The notes beneath the pieces are model-generated. The model ran no database searches. It had not been told where the DNA came from and saw nothing but the letters and a program-made list of their open reading frames with translations. This document shows, one piece after another, positions 1 to 8,794 of a stretch of 64,000 nucleotides of DNA. This DNA comes from CAIRDP01 sp037134895 (lineage in GTDB: Bacteria; Bacteroidota; Bacteroidia; Bacteroidales; FEN-979). Within the stretch, counting starts at the first letter, position 1; each line of letters starts with the position of its first letter. Both the position numbers and the translations under genes were made by a program. The stretch spans positions 124,001 to 188,000 of the forward strand of contig JBAXLI010000001.1 in the NCBI GenBank assembly GCA_037134895.1. The letters are read 5' to 3'.

Positions 1-536
1 GAGATGATGCCGTCAACTTTTTTCATCGTGAATGCCTCCATGTATTTATCCATGGTGTAGGCGAGCAGGAACTTAGGCGGGCGCTGATGTTTGGGTTTGT
101 CCAGGTAAAAATCGTTTCTCCAGGGGTCCTGCATGTCGATGATAAACGGGATGCCGAATTTCCGTTTCCAGTAGCGGCCCAGTACCATGACCGGGAAGGC
201 CGTAGTGGAAAAATAGATGAGGTCAAAATGTTCTTTCCTGATCAGTTTGTTGCAGGTCTTCAGGTAAAACCACAAGGAACGGTATCCCAGGCTCCCCAGC
301 CCGATCTTTCGCGTAAATTTCGCATCAAACGCCTTTATACGGATAATTTTTGCGGTTGAAGGAATGGTCTCAAGAAGCACGGGGTCTTCACTCATCTCCA
401 CAAAGCCAGGCTCCACAGCCACAACGGTTGCCTCCCATCCCATTTCGGGGAAATACAACAGGCTCTGCCTTACCCGGTGCATATCGGCTGCATTGACAGG
501 AGGGAAGTTGGGCGATATGATCAGGATCTTTTTCAT
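1..536 (-). CDS. Glycosyltransferase, GT4-like N-terminal part (cut by window edge)
   Basis: The reading frame opens with ATG at 534-536 and stays open to base 1, so about 178 N-terminal residues are visible and the C-terminal half lies outside the window. The start, MKKILIISPNFPPVNAADMH, is the first beta strand and glycine-free loop typical of GT-B glycosyltransferases of the GT4 type. Later comes a stretch IPFIIDMQDPWRNDFYLD, close to the 'D-x-x-D-P-W' segment found in many GT4 acceptor domains. The ATG overlaps the stop of the preceding gene (ATGA), which suggests translational coupling. It is inferred to add a sugar to the polysaccharide made by this locus. Donor and acceptor cannot be read from the sequence. 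Confidence 0.8.
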   Translation of the reverse strand, partial: MKKILIISPNFPPVNAADMHRVRQSLLYFPEMGWEATVVAVEPGFVEMSEDPVLLETIPSTAKIIRIKAFDAKFTRKIGLGSLGYRSLWFYLKTCNKLIRKEHFDLIYFSTTAFPVMVLGRYWKRKFGIPFIIDMQDPWRNDFYLDKPKHQRPPKFLLAYTMDKYMEAFTMKKVDGII

Positions 537-1789
537 TTTCTGGCGGATGTTAAAGCGTCGGTGATCCAGCGTACAAGCATTGGCTCTTGTTTCTCCCAGC
601 AGAATTTCTCCCTGGCCGAAGCCACTGCAGCCTGCTTTGCGGCAGCGAGTTTCCCCGGGTCTTTCAGCAGGCTGTTCAGAAGTCCCGCAAATCCCTGCCT
701 GTCTTTGTTCCGGAACAGGAAAACGGCCGAAAGCGCTTCCCTTGCGACTTCCTGTTGCCCTGCCGTATCGGTCGCAACCACGGCGATGCCTCCCTGCAGG
801 TACTGCAGTATCTTATTGGTGATGGTGAGATTGCGGCTGTCGGGCTGGTATTCTTCAGTGGCCAGGCCAATGTCGTGTTCGGCTATGCGGGACAATAATT
901 CTGTATGAGGTACCAGTTGATGAAAATAGAGCCGGTGCCCTTTCTCCCCCGGGAATTTATTCATCAGTTCCTTCTGAAATCCTTCAAACAGCCGGCCCCT
1001 CAGGTGAAACTCAAGCGGGACGTCAACATCGGCAAGGCTTTCAATCAAGAATTCAATCCCCCTGCCAGGACCAATAGTCTGCGAATACCAGTGAATTGAA
1101 GGCATTGCCCTGTCAACCCTGTCTTTTACCTGCCTGTCAAGATTGTCCCTGTCGCTGAACGGAAAAACGTTCTGAAGGACCTTCGGCGGACCGGTACCTG
1201 CAAATTTCCCCAAAGCATCTGCCAGGGCCTGCGAGGTTGTATAGCAAAGAATGCCATTCTGTAATGCAAATTTCTCGGATTCTTCCAGCAGTTTAATCGG
1301 ACGAGAACGGTTTGCTTCTGGAAGAAGGTCGTGGGAGTACCAGTCTTCAATGTCAAATGCCACCCTGAACCCTTTCCTGATAAGCCTGCATCCTATCACT
1401 GTGCTGACCTCCTGGTGGCAGGTATACAGGTCGGCCTGTTCCCCGATCGCAGCCCTGAGGTTCTTATGGTAATCATAACCCAATGCGTACACATTCTCCA
1501 GGCCAAAGCGGGAGATGGCCTCACCGGCAGCCCTTCTCACAAGCCTTTGCCTGAGGCGGTACCAGGAAGAAGCTTCAGAAGGGATCAGGTTTACTGCGCC
1601 TTTCAGTATGATGCCGGTATTCTCAATGAGCTTAAGATCTTCGGCCAGCAGGTCGGGATAAGTGAAGGTGGTTATGATCACCACGATGAAGCCTGCAGCA
1701 TCAAGCGCCACAGCTTCCTTCACAACCCTTGGATTGCGGCAGAGATGGCTCTGTGTGAGTATACAAACCTTTTTATTCAGAGTTCCCAT
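533..1789 (-). CDS. Glycosyltransferase, GT-B fold (GT4-like)
   Basis: A 418-residue protein without signal peptide or membrane segment. It begins KKVCILTQSHLCRNPRVVKEA, a GT4-like N-terminal nucleotide-fold start in which 'NPR' follows the first strand. The C-terminal half carries NKILQYLQGGIAVVATDTAG, which matches the donor-binding region of GT4 enzymes ('K-x-x-E/Q-Y-x-x-x-G-x-P-V-V-A'). The canonical first glutamate (E-x7-E) is not obvious, so this is a divergent member. It sits in a run of glycosyltransferases with 2-bp spacing from the GT2 gene upstream and a 3-bp overlap with the next gene. Role: cytoplasmic assembly of the polysaccharide repeat or chain. Linkage is unknown. Confidence 0.8.
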   Translation of the reverse strand: MGTLNKKVCILTQSHLCRNPRVVKEAVALDAAGFIVVIITTFTYPDLLAEDLKLIENTGIILKGAVNLIPSEASSWYRLRQRLVRRAAGEAISRFGLENVYALGYDYHKNLRAAIGEQADLYTCHQEVSTVIGCRLIRKGFRVAFDIEDWYSHDLLPEANRSRPIKLLEESEKFALQNGILCYTTSQALADALGKFAGTGPPKVLQNVFPFSDRDNLDRQVKDRVDRAMPSIHWYSQTIGPGRGIEFLIESLADVDVPLEFHLRGRLFEGFQKELMNKFPGEKGHRLYFHQLVPHTELLSRIAEHDIGLATEEYQPDSRNLTITNKILQYLQGGIAVVATDTAGQQEVAREALSAVFLFRNKDRQGFAGLLNSLLKDPGKLAAAKQAAVASAREKFCWEKQEPMLVRWITDALTSARK

Positions 1790-1791
1790 TC

Positions 1792-2775
1792 CTATTTTAT
1801 CAGGGCATGTATCTTTTTTCTAAGCTGTTTGGCCGCTTTCCACCCAAACAGCCGTTTTGTAAGTTCGATCAGGCTTCCGCCAAGCACAGGGATATCCGGT
1901 GTCATCCCTGTTTTTCTAACCTCCGTTTCACATTCAGCAACGAGTTCGGGGAACTGCGGATAGGCATTGATCGCGATCTCCTGGTAAAGCGTCGACATGG
2001 CTTTCTTGAAGCGATCTGAGGCAGTATGTTTCAAGAGGTATCCTTCTTTCAGTTTGAGTGCAAGCAGGGCACTGCGGAGATTTTCGATTTTATTCGCCTT
2101 GGCGGATATGTTTCCTCCAAGAGTAAACCTGCGGTAATAGTTCATGCCGCCTGTGATACGGATACCTTTGGATGCAAGTACAGCGCGTGCAAAATATTCA
2201 CCGTCCTGGTCGAGTAGAAGGCGTTCGTCCCATGGCCCTATAATTTCGGTGATGGTCCTTGGTGTAAGCCAGGCACTGGTCTGCACCATCCATCTTTCCC
2301 CGTCTCCGCCGTATAAACGGACAAGGAATCCCACAGGGTCGTCGGTATCATGTATCCAGAAGGATTCCTCGCGGGGCGACATCCGCAGGTAATCTTCACC
2401 GTTCATGAAATGCACTGTAGGGCTCACACCGAGGTAGCCTGGATTCTGCTCGAGAACCGAAACCTGTTTTTCAATTTTGTCGGGACTGAGTAAGTCATCG
2501 GCATCAAGGAACTGTATGTACTTTCCTTTGCTGAGGCTGAGCCCAAGGTTCCTTGCCACGCAGGCGCCGCTGTTCTTTTGTTCCAGTACCCTGATCTTCT
2601 CCGACTCAAAACTGCGGGCCAGTGTCACGGTCTCATCCGAAGAGCCGTCGTCAATCACAAAAGCTTCCACGGCAGGCCAGGTCTGCTGCCTCACCGATTC
2701 CAAGGTTTCGGCAATGTATTTCGCAGCATTGTATGCCGGGATGACGACAGAAACAAGAGGGTTGGAACCGCTCAT
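1792..2775 (-). CDS. Glycosyltransferase family 2
   Basis: A 327-residue GT-A enzyme. The N-terminus reads VSVVIPAYNAAKYIAETLES, then the nucleotide-binding IDDGSSDET (41-49) and the metal-binding LDADD at about 90-94, the classic DxD-containing loop of GT2. No transmembrane segment is visible, so it should work at the inner face of the cytoplasmic membrane. It starts 3 bases after the acyltransferase stop and ends 2 bases before the next glycosyltransferase, so it belongs to the polysaccharide operon. The specific sugar cannot be assigned from sequence. Confidence 0.88.
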   Translation of the reverse strand: MSGSNPLVSVVIPAYNAAKYIAETLESVRQQTWPAVEAFVIDDGSSDETVTLARSFESEKIRVLEQKNSGACVARNLGLSLSKGKYIQFLDADDLLSPDKIEKQVSVLEQNPGYLGVSPTVHFMNGEDYLRMSPREESFWIHDTDDPVGFLVRLYGGDGERWMVQTSAWLTPRTITEIIGPWDERLLLDQDGEYFARAVLASKGIRITGGMNYYRRFTLGGNISAKANKIENLRSALLALKLKEGYLLKHTASDRFKKAMSTLYQEIAINAYPQFPELVAECETEVRKTGMTPDIPVLGGSLIELTKRLFGWKAAKQLRKKIHALIK

Positions 2776-2778
2776 GGA

Positions 2779-3546
2779 TTATTTTTTTACAAGTGATTTT
2801 GCAGGAATGCCGCCGACAATATCTCCGGCAACAACGTCTTTCGTCACAACCGATCCGGCTGCAACAATGGCCCTTTTCCCTATAGTGACGCCGGGCAGAA
2901 GGGTAACGCGTGCGCCCACCCAGGCTCCGTCTTCAATCACTACCTTGCCGGTATGCACACCACCCTTCCAGGCAGCAAATGTATCGGAATGGTAATTGTG
3001 GTCGTGGGTGTACACAATGTCAAACGGCCCGAGTGCAACCTGCTTGCCGATGATCACATCGTCGCTGGTGTCAATGATGGTGTTATCGCCAATGTTTGAA
3101 CCTTCTCCCATGATGAACCTGCCGTCGTAGCCTGGCTCTCTTGGAAAAATATTGCAGTAGCTCGACACGGAACTGCCATTGCCCATCTCTACCCCTTTGC
3201 CGTTGCGGACCACGGCCCGCGTCAGGATGGAACATTTTTCGCCAAGGCTGATTACAGTGTCTTTCCCGGCATGTATATTGGCTTCGGGATGTATGCGGGA
3301 TCCTTTACCTATGGTCACTTTGCTTCCGGCCGAAAGGCCGATGGAAACCCTCTTCATCAGTTCTGCCCCGTCGCCGAGTGTAAGTTTGCCGCTCCCTTCA
3401 ACCACCACCGGAAAGGTGATTTTAATTCCTTTGCCGAGACTTGCCTGGGCCAGCCTGACATTCCAGTAAAAAAACCTTGAAAGGCTCCTGCCGAGGTGCC
3501 CGATATAAGCAAGCTTTATCCTGATCAGGTTTATAATGGTTTTCAT
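2779..3546 (-). CDS. Left-handed beta-helix acyltransferase (WbbJ-like)
   Basis: A 255-residue protein with many imperfect hexapeptide repeats ([LIV]-G-x4), from residue ~65 to the end, e.g. VTIGKGSRIHPEANI and ALGPFDIVYTHDHNYHS. The C-terminal module VIEDGAWVGARVTLLPGVTI ends in GGIPAKSLVKK, the standard end of maltose/serine O-acetyltransferase-like enzymes. The 'THDHNYH' histidines fit the active-site histidine position of this group. It likely transfers an acetyl (or other acyl) group from a CoA donor to a sugar hydroxyl of the polymer. It is placed between two GT2 genes with gaps of 3 bases on both sides. Confidence 0.85.
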   Translation of the reverse strand: MKTIINLIRIKLAYIGHLGRSLSRFFYWNVRLAQASLGKGIKITFPVVVEGSGKLTLGDGAELMKRVSIGLSAGSKVTIGKGSRIHPEANIHAGKDTVISLGEKCSILTRAVVRNGKGVEMGNGSSVSSYCNIFPREPGYDGRFIMGEGSNIGDNTIIDTSDDVIIGKQVALGPFDIVYTHDHNYHSDTFAAWKGGVHTGKVVIEDGAWVGARVTLLPGVTIGKRAIVAAGSVVTKDVVAGDIVGGIPAKSLVKK

Positions 3547-3549
3547 GGC

Positions 3550-4440
3550 TTAAAATTTTGGTTCCTTTCTTGCCAGCTTAAAGAGTTGCAGGTAGGAGAA
3601 GGGTGTTTGCTTTTTCAGCTCCTGCATGGTTTTGCGTGAATGCTTCCTGCCGACCCCGAGGATGTACCTTGCCTGGTTCCAGTGTATTTTGCTGAGTGCT
3701 TTTTTGCGGTCTTCGGCCGAAAGCGGACATTCAGGGCGGTTGAGCATTTCCTCTGCACACATCAGGTATTTAAAGGGAATGGTAAAATCGGTACGGTTAT
3801 TCTGCATCTCCTGTTCTTCATGTTCCCGGTACCACACTATTCCGTGGGGCATCAGAACTACAGGATATTTCGATGCAAGGATATGCCACATTTCGAAATC
3901 CCCCAGGTAGCGCCGGCCGGTAAATCCGCCGACAGCTTCAAATACGTCCTTTCTGAGTATGGCTGAGAGCGGGGCTTTGTGAAACAGCTGCTCTTTGAAA
4001 TAATGCCGTTTGTAAGCTTCTTCGGGGCCCAGTATGAAAGGGAAGATCCTGAATTTATCCTGCGGAAGAGATCCAAGGCCAAAGCCTGCCTCGGGGAATT
4101 TTTCCATTCCGCATACCAGGACTTCCAGTCCCGTGGGATAGATCAGGTCATCGGCATCGACATACTTCAGATATTTGCCTTTGGCCAGGCTGGCGGCCTT
4201 GTTCCTGTTCGGGTAATCGCCCAGGTTTTTCTCGTTCAGAACAGCCCTCACCCTTTTGTCCCTGGCTTCAAATTCCCTTGCAATTTCAAGGCTGCGGTCT
4301 TTCGACTGGTCGTCGACGATGATGAGTTCAAATTTTTTGTACGTGGATGCCAGTACGCTTTCAACTGCTTGCGCAAGGTACTTCTCGCGGTTGTAGGTCG
4401 TCATGAGCACACTCACCAATGGGTTCCCGTTCTGTTCCAT
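3550..4440 (-). CDS. Glycosyltransferase family 2
   Basis: The open frame extends upstream to 4512, but I chose ATG 4438-4440 (MEQNGNPLVSVLMTTYNREK). It begins one base after the stop of the preceding gene, and the extra 24 residues would overlap that gene and have no GT2 counterpart. GT2 landmarks are IVDDQSKDRS (about 41-50) and the metal-binding VDADD (94-98). A later segment FTGRRYLGDFEMWHILA matches the 'GD-x-E' acceptor/catalytic helix of GT2. The protein is cytoplasmic, about 296 residues. Inferred role: one sugar-transfer step for the surface polymer. Confidence 0.86.
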   Translation of the reverse strand: MEQNGNPLVSVLMTTYNREKYLAQAVESVLASTYKKFELIIVDDQSKDRSLEIAREFEARDKRVRAVLNEKNLGDYPNRNKAASLAKGKYLKYVDADDLIYPTGLEVLVCGMEKFPEAGFGLGSLPQDKFRIFPFILGPEEAYKRHYFKEQLFHKAPLSAILRKDVFEAVGGFTGRRYLGDFEMWHILASKYPVVLMPHGIVWYREHEEQEMQNNRTDFTIPFKYLMCAEEMLNRPECPLSAEDRKKALSKIHWNQARYILGVGRKHSRKTMQELKKQTPFSYLQLFKLARKEPKF

Positions 4441-4441
4441 A

Positions 4442-5431
4442 TCAGTTATGTTTTGGCCTGGCCTGTGCTCCCTGGGGAGGATACCCCACGAAGTATTTCT
4501 GCGATGCTTCAACTCCCTTTAGTCCGCGCAAACCGGCGATCACTGAAAATATGAGGGCGGCCGACCAGGAAGCGCTTACCAGCACAAGGTTATACTTTAT
4601 CCATTTCATCCTTTCGGCGAATGGAAGTTTCTTTTTAATCATCCTTACCACAATCTGCGGTATTTGCACAAAGGGGTTCTTCGGGAATTTTATGTAGTCA
4701 TAAAATTTATAATTCTGGTAAAGGATGATATAGGTGCGCTTGAAATAGAATTTGAAATGCTGGTGATGGTAGTGGTATACCCTCGAGCGGTAGTCGTAGA
4801 CAATGGCATATCCCTGTGAAAGCGCGTCCTTAGCCCAGAGCGTGTCTTCGGAGAACATCAGTTTCTTGAACGGCAGCTTTTCTTTGAGCGATTTGCGGTA
4901 CATGGCATTCACATCGTCCCAATTGCAGTATTGATGCTGCTTTTTGCCGGGAAGTGAAGTAAACGCTGAAGTGTCTTTGAACTGAAGCAGCCTGGGCACT
5001 GCCTCTCCAACAGGGGCAAACCACTGTAATGGATTCTTATCGGGATCAGCTCCAACAATCTGTTGTCCGCAAACCCCCGCCACCTCAGGGTTGTCGAAAT
5101 GGGAAAGCATAAGCTCAAGCCATTTTTCAGAAGCCGGCCTGGCATCCTGAACGGTCATAACGACGAAAGTTCCTTTCGACAGGCTGACTCCGAGGTTTCG
5201 TGTTTCACCGTGGTTGAATTCTTTTGGATTGAGGTTATGCACCCTCAAGGGATATTCTTTCAGTAATTCCAGTGTACCGTCGGTGGAACCTGAATCGATG
5301 GCGATCACTTCAAGCTTATTTGCCAGGGTCTGGGAAAAGATTCCGTCGAGGCAGGGCCGTAAGGTGTCAATCCCGTTTTTGATCGGGATGACTACGGAGA
5401 TCAGGGGTTCGGTGACCAGCTTAGGTTCCAT
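4442..5431 (-). CDS. Glycosyltransferase family 2, rhamnosyltransferase-like
   Basis: A 329-residue GT2 enzyme. It has the motif AIDSGSTDGT (44-53), then EFNHGETRNLG and VMTVQDARPA. The 'FNHG-x-TRN' and 'TQDA-x-P' version of the second acidic loop (QDA instead of DxD) is typical of GT2 proteins annotated as rhamnosyltransferases. The C-terminal ~80 residues contain basic and hydrophobic stretches (FVQIPQIVVRMIKKK; LVSASWSAALIFSVIAG) consistent with membrane association. It overlaps the preceding gene by 11 bases and ends one base before the next start. No dTDP-rhamnose genes are in the window, so a deoxyhexose donor such as GDP-fucose is possible but unproven. Confidence 0.84.
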   Translation of the reverse strand: MEPKLVTEPLISVVIPIKNGIDTLRPCLDGIFSQTLANKLEVIAIDSGSTDGTLELLKEYPLRVHNLNPKEFNHGETRNLGVSLSKGTFVVMTVQDARPASEKWLELMLSHFDNPEVAGVCGQQIVGADPDKNPLQWFAPVGEAVPRLLQFKDTSAFTSLPGKKQHQYCNWDDVNAMYRKSLKEKLPFKKLMFSEDTLWAKDALSQGYAIVYDYRSRVYHYHHQHFKFYFKRTYIILYQNYKFYDYIKFPKNPFVQIPQIVVRMIKKKLPFAERMKWIKYNLVLVSASWSAALIFSVIAGLRGLKGVEASQKYFVGYPPQGAQARPKHN

Positions 5432-6455
5432 CAGCAGATGATTGGATGCACGGGTGTTTTCCTATGTTTGAATCCTGGCGGTATTGCTTTGTAAACTCCT
5501 GGATTTTACGGTCGAATGAAACGATCTTATTCAGCCGGAGTAAATAGAAAAGCTGGATAAGGTAAAGCTTTAGTGCCAGGGAAGCTGAAAAGACTCCGTG
5601 GTGTTTCCCTCTGCGGATTACCGAAAGAGAGACTTCAGTATTCAGGGTTTTTGATGCGCCCACAGCTATATTTCCGCCAAGAACTTTAAGTCCGGACCGT
5701 GTTTCGGCGGTCATGTGAGGGAGGAGGGAAAGTGTAAGACGTTCGAATATCTCTTTCCTGCTGCGGAGTTTCGCAGGCGAGCTGATCTCTCCCTGGCTCA
5801 CGCTGCCTGTTTCATGCTGCCGGTAAAAAACATCCGGCCGCAGGCCATATAATTTTGTTCCCTTTAGTCCGGCAGCAAGGGCTTTCAGGTGGAAGTCGAC
5901 ATCCTGCCAGCAGGCCAGCCCTTCGGTAAACCCGGCGATCTTCACAACCGATTCCTTTAACCATAAAGGGCCTGAAGTCTGCCATGGAGCATCCAGGACC
6001 AGGAAACGGCTGAGATCTGGTTTCCCGTTATCGATATTCCATAGGAATTTTGCCTGCTGAGGATCATCCCGGAACATCAGCATGGGAAAGACCCAGAAAT
6101 CAAATCCCGGATGGGTCTTAACCGCTTCAGAACGCTGAGATAATGTGAAGGGCCTGAGCAGGTCATCGGAATCGAGAAACATCAGGTAATTTCCTTTGGC
6201 CAGGCTTATCCCGATATTCCTGCAAACCGGGGCCCCGGCAGGCAGACGGTCCCTGCGATGGAAACGGAACCTCGGATCTTTTGCAACGAAGCTGTTTGCA
6301 ATCGGTTCACTCTCATCCGCAGACCCGTCATCAACAATAATGGCTTCCCAGCTATGATAGTCCTGCTGCACCAGCGAATCAAGGGTTTCCTTCAACAGCA
6401 CGCCCCGGTTGAAATTTGGTATTATCACTGATATGTTTGGCCTGGCGTTGTCCAT
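5421..6455 (-). CDS. Glycosyltransferase family 2
   Basis: A 344-residue GT-A enzyme. It opens with ISVIIPNFNRGVLLKETLDS, followed by IVDDGSADES and FLDSDDLLRPF, the two acidic loops expected for nucleotide-sugar and metal binding. CWQDVDFHLKALAAG matches the helix carrying the putative catalytic base ('W-E/Q-D-x-D-F'). No signal peptide. Neighbours are GT2 genes on both sides, with a 3-base gap upstream and an 11-base overlap downstream, so it is co-transcribed. Sugar specificity is unknown. Confidence 0.86.
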   Translation of the reverse strand: MDNARPNISVIIPNFNRGVLLKETLDSLVQQDYHSWEAIIVDDGSADESEPIANSFVAKDPRFRFHRRDRLPAGAPVCRNIGISLAKGNYLMFLDSDDLLRPFTLSQRSEAVKTHPGFDFWVFPMLMFRDDPQQAKFLWNIDNGKPDLSRFLVLDAPWQTSGPLWLKESVVKIAGFTEGLACWQDVDFHLKALAAGLKGTKLYGLRPDVFYRQHETGSVSQGEISSPAKLRSRKEIFERLTLSLLPHMTAETRSGLKVLGGNIAVGASKTLNTEVSLSVIRRGKHHGVFSASLALKLYLIQLFYLLRLNKIVSFDRKIQEFTKQYRQDSNIGKHPCIQSSADGT

Positions 6456-6458
6456 CGT

Positions 6459-7487
6459 TTATATTTTCTTTGGACGGAAAGCTGATTTAACAGCAACGCC
6501 TGATTTCACGAACCTGTCGCCAAGCAAGGGGAACATAAGCATTTTCCAGGTCCTTGGGTCTTTCCATCCGTCGCGGAGGATCTCCCCTCCGATCTTCTTT
6601 ATCAGCGGCCAGTCGCCTGCATCCGTCACCAGCCCGTACATGTATTCGAGGTCTTCCCTGAAGCGTTTTCCCTGGGCAGCGGGCTGTTCCTTTTGTTCGG
6701 GTGCAGAAGGGGGAGCAGCCGGGACCGCTTCGCCCCGCATGATGGGATCGGAGCCTTTTTCGCGTCGTTCAAGCGAGTAATCTATGAGGAGCTGCCTGAA
6801 ATACCTGATCTTCCCGGCATGCCGCTGTGTCGCTGATGAGCCATGCAGCCTCATGAAATAGCTGCACTGGTTAAGGACTGCAATTTTATACTTCTCAAGC
6901 AGGCGCAGCCAGAGGTCATTGTCTTCTGAAACGGTGAATTCAGTGCGGTATTTCCCGATCTTAATCACTTCTTCCCTCCTGAAACATGCGGTTCCGTGTA
7001 CAACCGGGCTTGAACTGTGTATGCTGAAATGGCTGAAATCAAGATCCACGATGGCCCGGCCCTGGAAAAATTTTTCGTTGGGGACCCTGTACTTCCAGGC
7101 GACCTTACCGCTGGCTGTCATAAAGGCCTCCTGGTTGCAGACCATAACATATTCGGGATGTTTTTCAAGAAAATCGACCTGGATCTGAAAGGAATCAGGC
7201 GTTGAAACATCATCGGCATCATGCCGCCTCACATATTTTCCTTTAGTGAGTTCAAGCCCGTTGTTAAGCGACCTGGCAACACCCTGGTTGGCCTGGTTGA
7301 TCAGAACGATACGGGGATCCCTGTACTCCTCGATGATCGCCCTGCTGTCGTCGGTTGAGCCGTCATTCACTACGATCAGCTCGAAATCACCGAAGGTCTG
7401 GGCCAGTATGCTGTCGATGGCCGGCCTCAGAAAATCCCTGCCGTTGTAAACAGGCATCAGAACGCTCAGTACAGGTTGGGATCCCAT
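6459..7487 (-). CDS. Glycosyltransferase family 2
   Basis: A 342-residue GT2 protein. It begins LSVLMPVYNGRDFLRPAIDS, with VNDGSTDDSR and RHDADDVSTP as the acidic loops and TVSEDNDLWLRLLEK as the 'ED-x-D-L' catalytic-region helix. A proline/alanine/glutamine-rich segment around residues 240-265 (AVPAAPPSAPEQKEQPAAQG) is a low-complexity linker not usual in this family. It seems to separate the GT2 core from a short C-terminal helical part. The start is 7 bases after the stop of the ABC ATPase gene. It is the first of the five GT2 genes downstream of the exporter. Confidence 0.86.
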   Translation of the reverse strand: MGSQPVLSVLMPVYNGRDFLRPAIDSILAQTFGDFELIVVNDGSTDDSRAIIEEYRDPRIVLINQANQGVARSLNNGLELTKGKYVRRHDADDVSTPDSFQIQVDFLEKHPEYVMVCNQEAFMTASGKVAWKYRVPNEKFFQGRAIVDLDFSHFSIHSSSPVVHGTACFRREEVIKIGKYRTEFTVSEDNDLWLRLLEKYKIAVLNQCSYFMRLHGSSATQRHAGKIRYFRQLLIDYSLERREKGSDPIMRGEAVPAAPPSAPEQKEQPAAQGKRFREDLEYMYGLVTDAGDWPLIKKIGGEILRDGWKDPRTWKMLMFPLLGDRFVKSGVAVKSAFRPKKI

Positions 7488-7494
7488 GTTTTAT

Positions 7495-8751
7495 TTATTT
7501 AAATTTCCATGCCGACTGCAGAACGGTTTTAGCTCTTTTGTCGAAAGGATATGGCCGGCTGATGAATTTGTCGCCTTGTTTGATAGTAAACCGGATGCAA
7601 TTCTCGATGTAGTCGAAGGTGCCGTATGAATTGCCCAGCCATAAGGAAATGTAATATGTTCCCGGCGCAAAACAGATGTTTTTTACGGTTACCGAAACAC
7701 CAACTGTATTGGCTTTTGAGATGTTCTTTAACTCGAAATTGTCGTCGGAATTGGTGATATGGCCTACAAATTCGTTGGAATCGTTGCGGATGTCGAGGGT
7801 CATGTCGCAGAAATCGATTTGCTCGTTGGCTCTGGAAACGGCAGTGACATTAAAATGATCACCCAGGAAAACTTCGTCGATGGTCTTGCCGTTAAGATCA
7901 GTCATTTTATACTCGAGAAATTCGATGACCCTGGTACCGCTTCTTTTCAGTTCATTCTCATCGACAGACATCTGCTTGTATGCTGAAGTGATATCGTGCA
8001 CCTTGCCTTCCATCTTCAGCATACCGTTCTGCATCAGTACTCCTTTGGTGCAGAGCTGTTCAACGGCCGTAAGGTTATGACTTACAAAAAGCACGGTGCG
8101 CCCGCTGCGGGAGACTGACTGCATCTTGCCGATGGCTTTTTTCTGGAATTCGGCATCGCCCACAGCCAGTACCTCATCCACGATAAGGATCTCAGGCTCC
8201 AGGTGGGCTGCAACTGCAAAGGCAAGCCTGACATACATGCCTGAAGAATAACGTTTGACAGGTGTATCAACATACTTTTTTATACCCGAAAATTCCACGA
8301 TCTCATCGAATTTGGAACTGATCTCCTTTTTAGTCATACCCAGGATCGCGCCGTTCAGGTATATGTTTTCCTTACCGGTGAGTTCGGGATGAAACCCTGT
8401 TCCCACTTCAAGAAGGCTGGCGATTCGTCCCTTGATCTTTATATTGCCGGTGGTAGGGGAGGTGACCCTCGACATAAGTTTGAGCAGGGTGGACTTCCCG
8501 GCTCCGTTTTTCCCAACGATCCCAAGCACTTCACCATCACAAATGTCGAGGTTCACGTCCTGGAGAGCCCACACATAACGGCCATCAACCGTATCGAGTT
8601 TATTTGAGACTCCTACTTTCATGGTAGGGTCTTCCCTGCCTGCAAGCCTTGCAAAGAAACGGTTCAGATCATGGCTCAGTGTTCCGGTTCCCACATTTCC
8701 TAGCCTGTATTGCTTGGATACGTTTTCGAGTTTTATGACAACATTCTGCAT
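7495..8751 (-). CDS. wzt: Polysaccharide ABC exporter ATPase with C-terminal substrate-binding domain (Wzt-like)
   Basis: 418 residues. The Walker A motif GKNGAGKST is at 80-88, the signature YSSGMYVRLAFA at ~168, and Walker B ILIVDEVLAVGD follows, with the switch histidine in VSHN. About 150 residues follow the nucleotide-binding domain and form a beta-rich extension (from ~265). This matches the Wzt C-terminal domain that recognises the end-modified O-polysaccharide in ABC-dependent systems. It pairs with the permease gene 43 bases upstream. Role: it powers export of lipid-linked polymer across the inner membrane and possibly checks chain termination. No chain-terminating methyltransferase or kinase was recognised nearby. 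Confidence 0.9.
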   Translation of the reverse strand: MQNVVIKLENVSKQYRLGNVGTGTLSHDLNRFFARLAGREDPTMKVGVSNKLDTVDGRYVWALQDVNLDICDGEVLGIVGKNGAGKSTLLKLMSRVTSPTTGNIKIKGRIASLLEVGTGFHPELTGKENIYLNGAILGMTKKEISSKFDEIVEFSGIKKYVDTPVKRYSSGMYVRLAFAVAAHLEPEILIVDEVLAVGDAEFQKKAIGKMQSVSRSGRTVLFVSHNLTAVEQLCTKGVLMQNGMLKMEGKVHDITSAYKQMSVDENELKRSGTRVIEFLEYKMTDLNGKTIDEVFLGDHFNVTAVSRANEQIDFCDMTLDIRNDSNEFVGHITNSDDNFELKNISKANTVGVSVTVKNICFAPGTYYISLWLGNSYGTFDYIENCIRFTIKQGDKFISRPYPFDKRAKTVLQSAWKFK

Positions 8752-8794
8752 CGGTAGTATTTTTTGCTGAATGAACAGTTATATTAAGAAAGCA

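Noticed and set aside
1331..1963. Plus-strand open frame of about 210 codons
   Set aside because: It is antisense to the GT4-like and GT2 genes, has no domain pattern, and the minus-strand proteins in the same place have clear family motifs.
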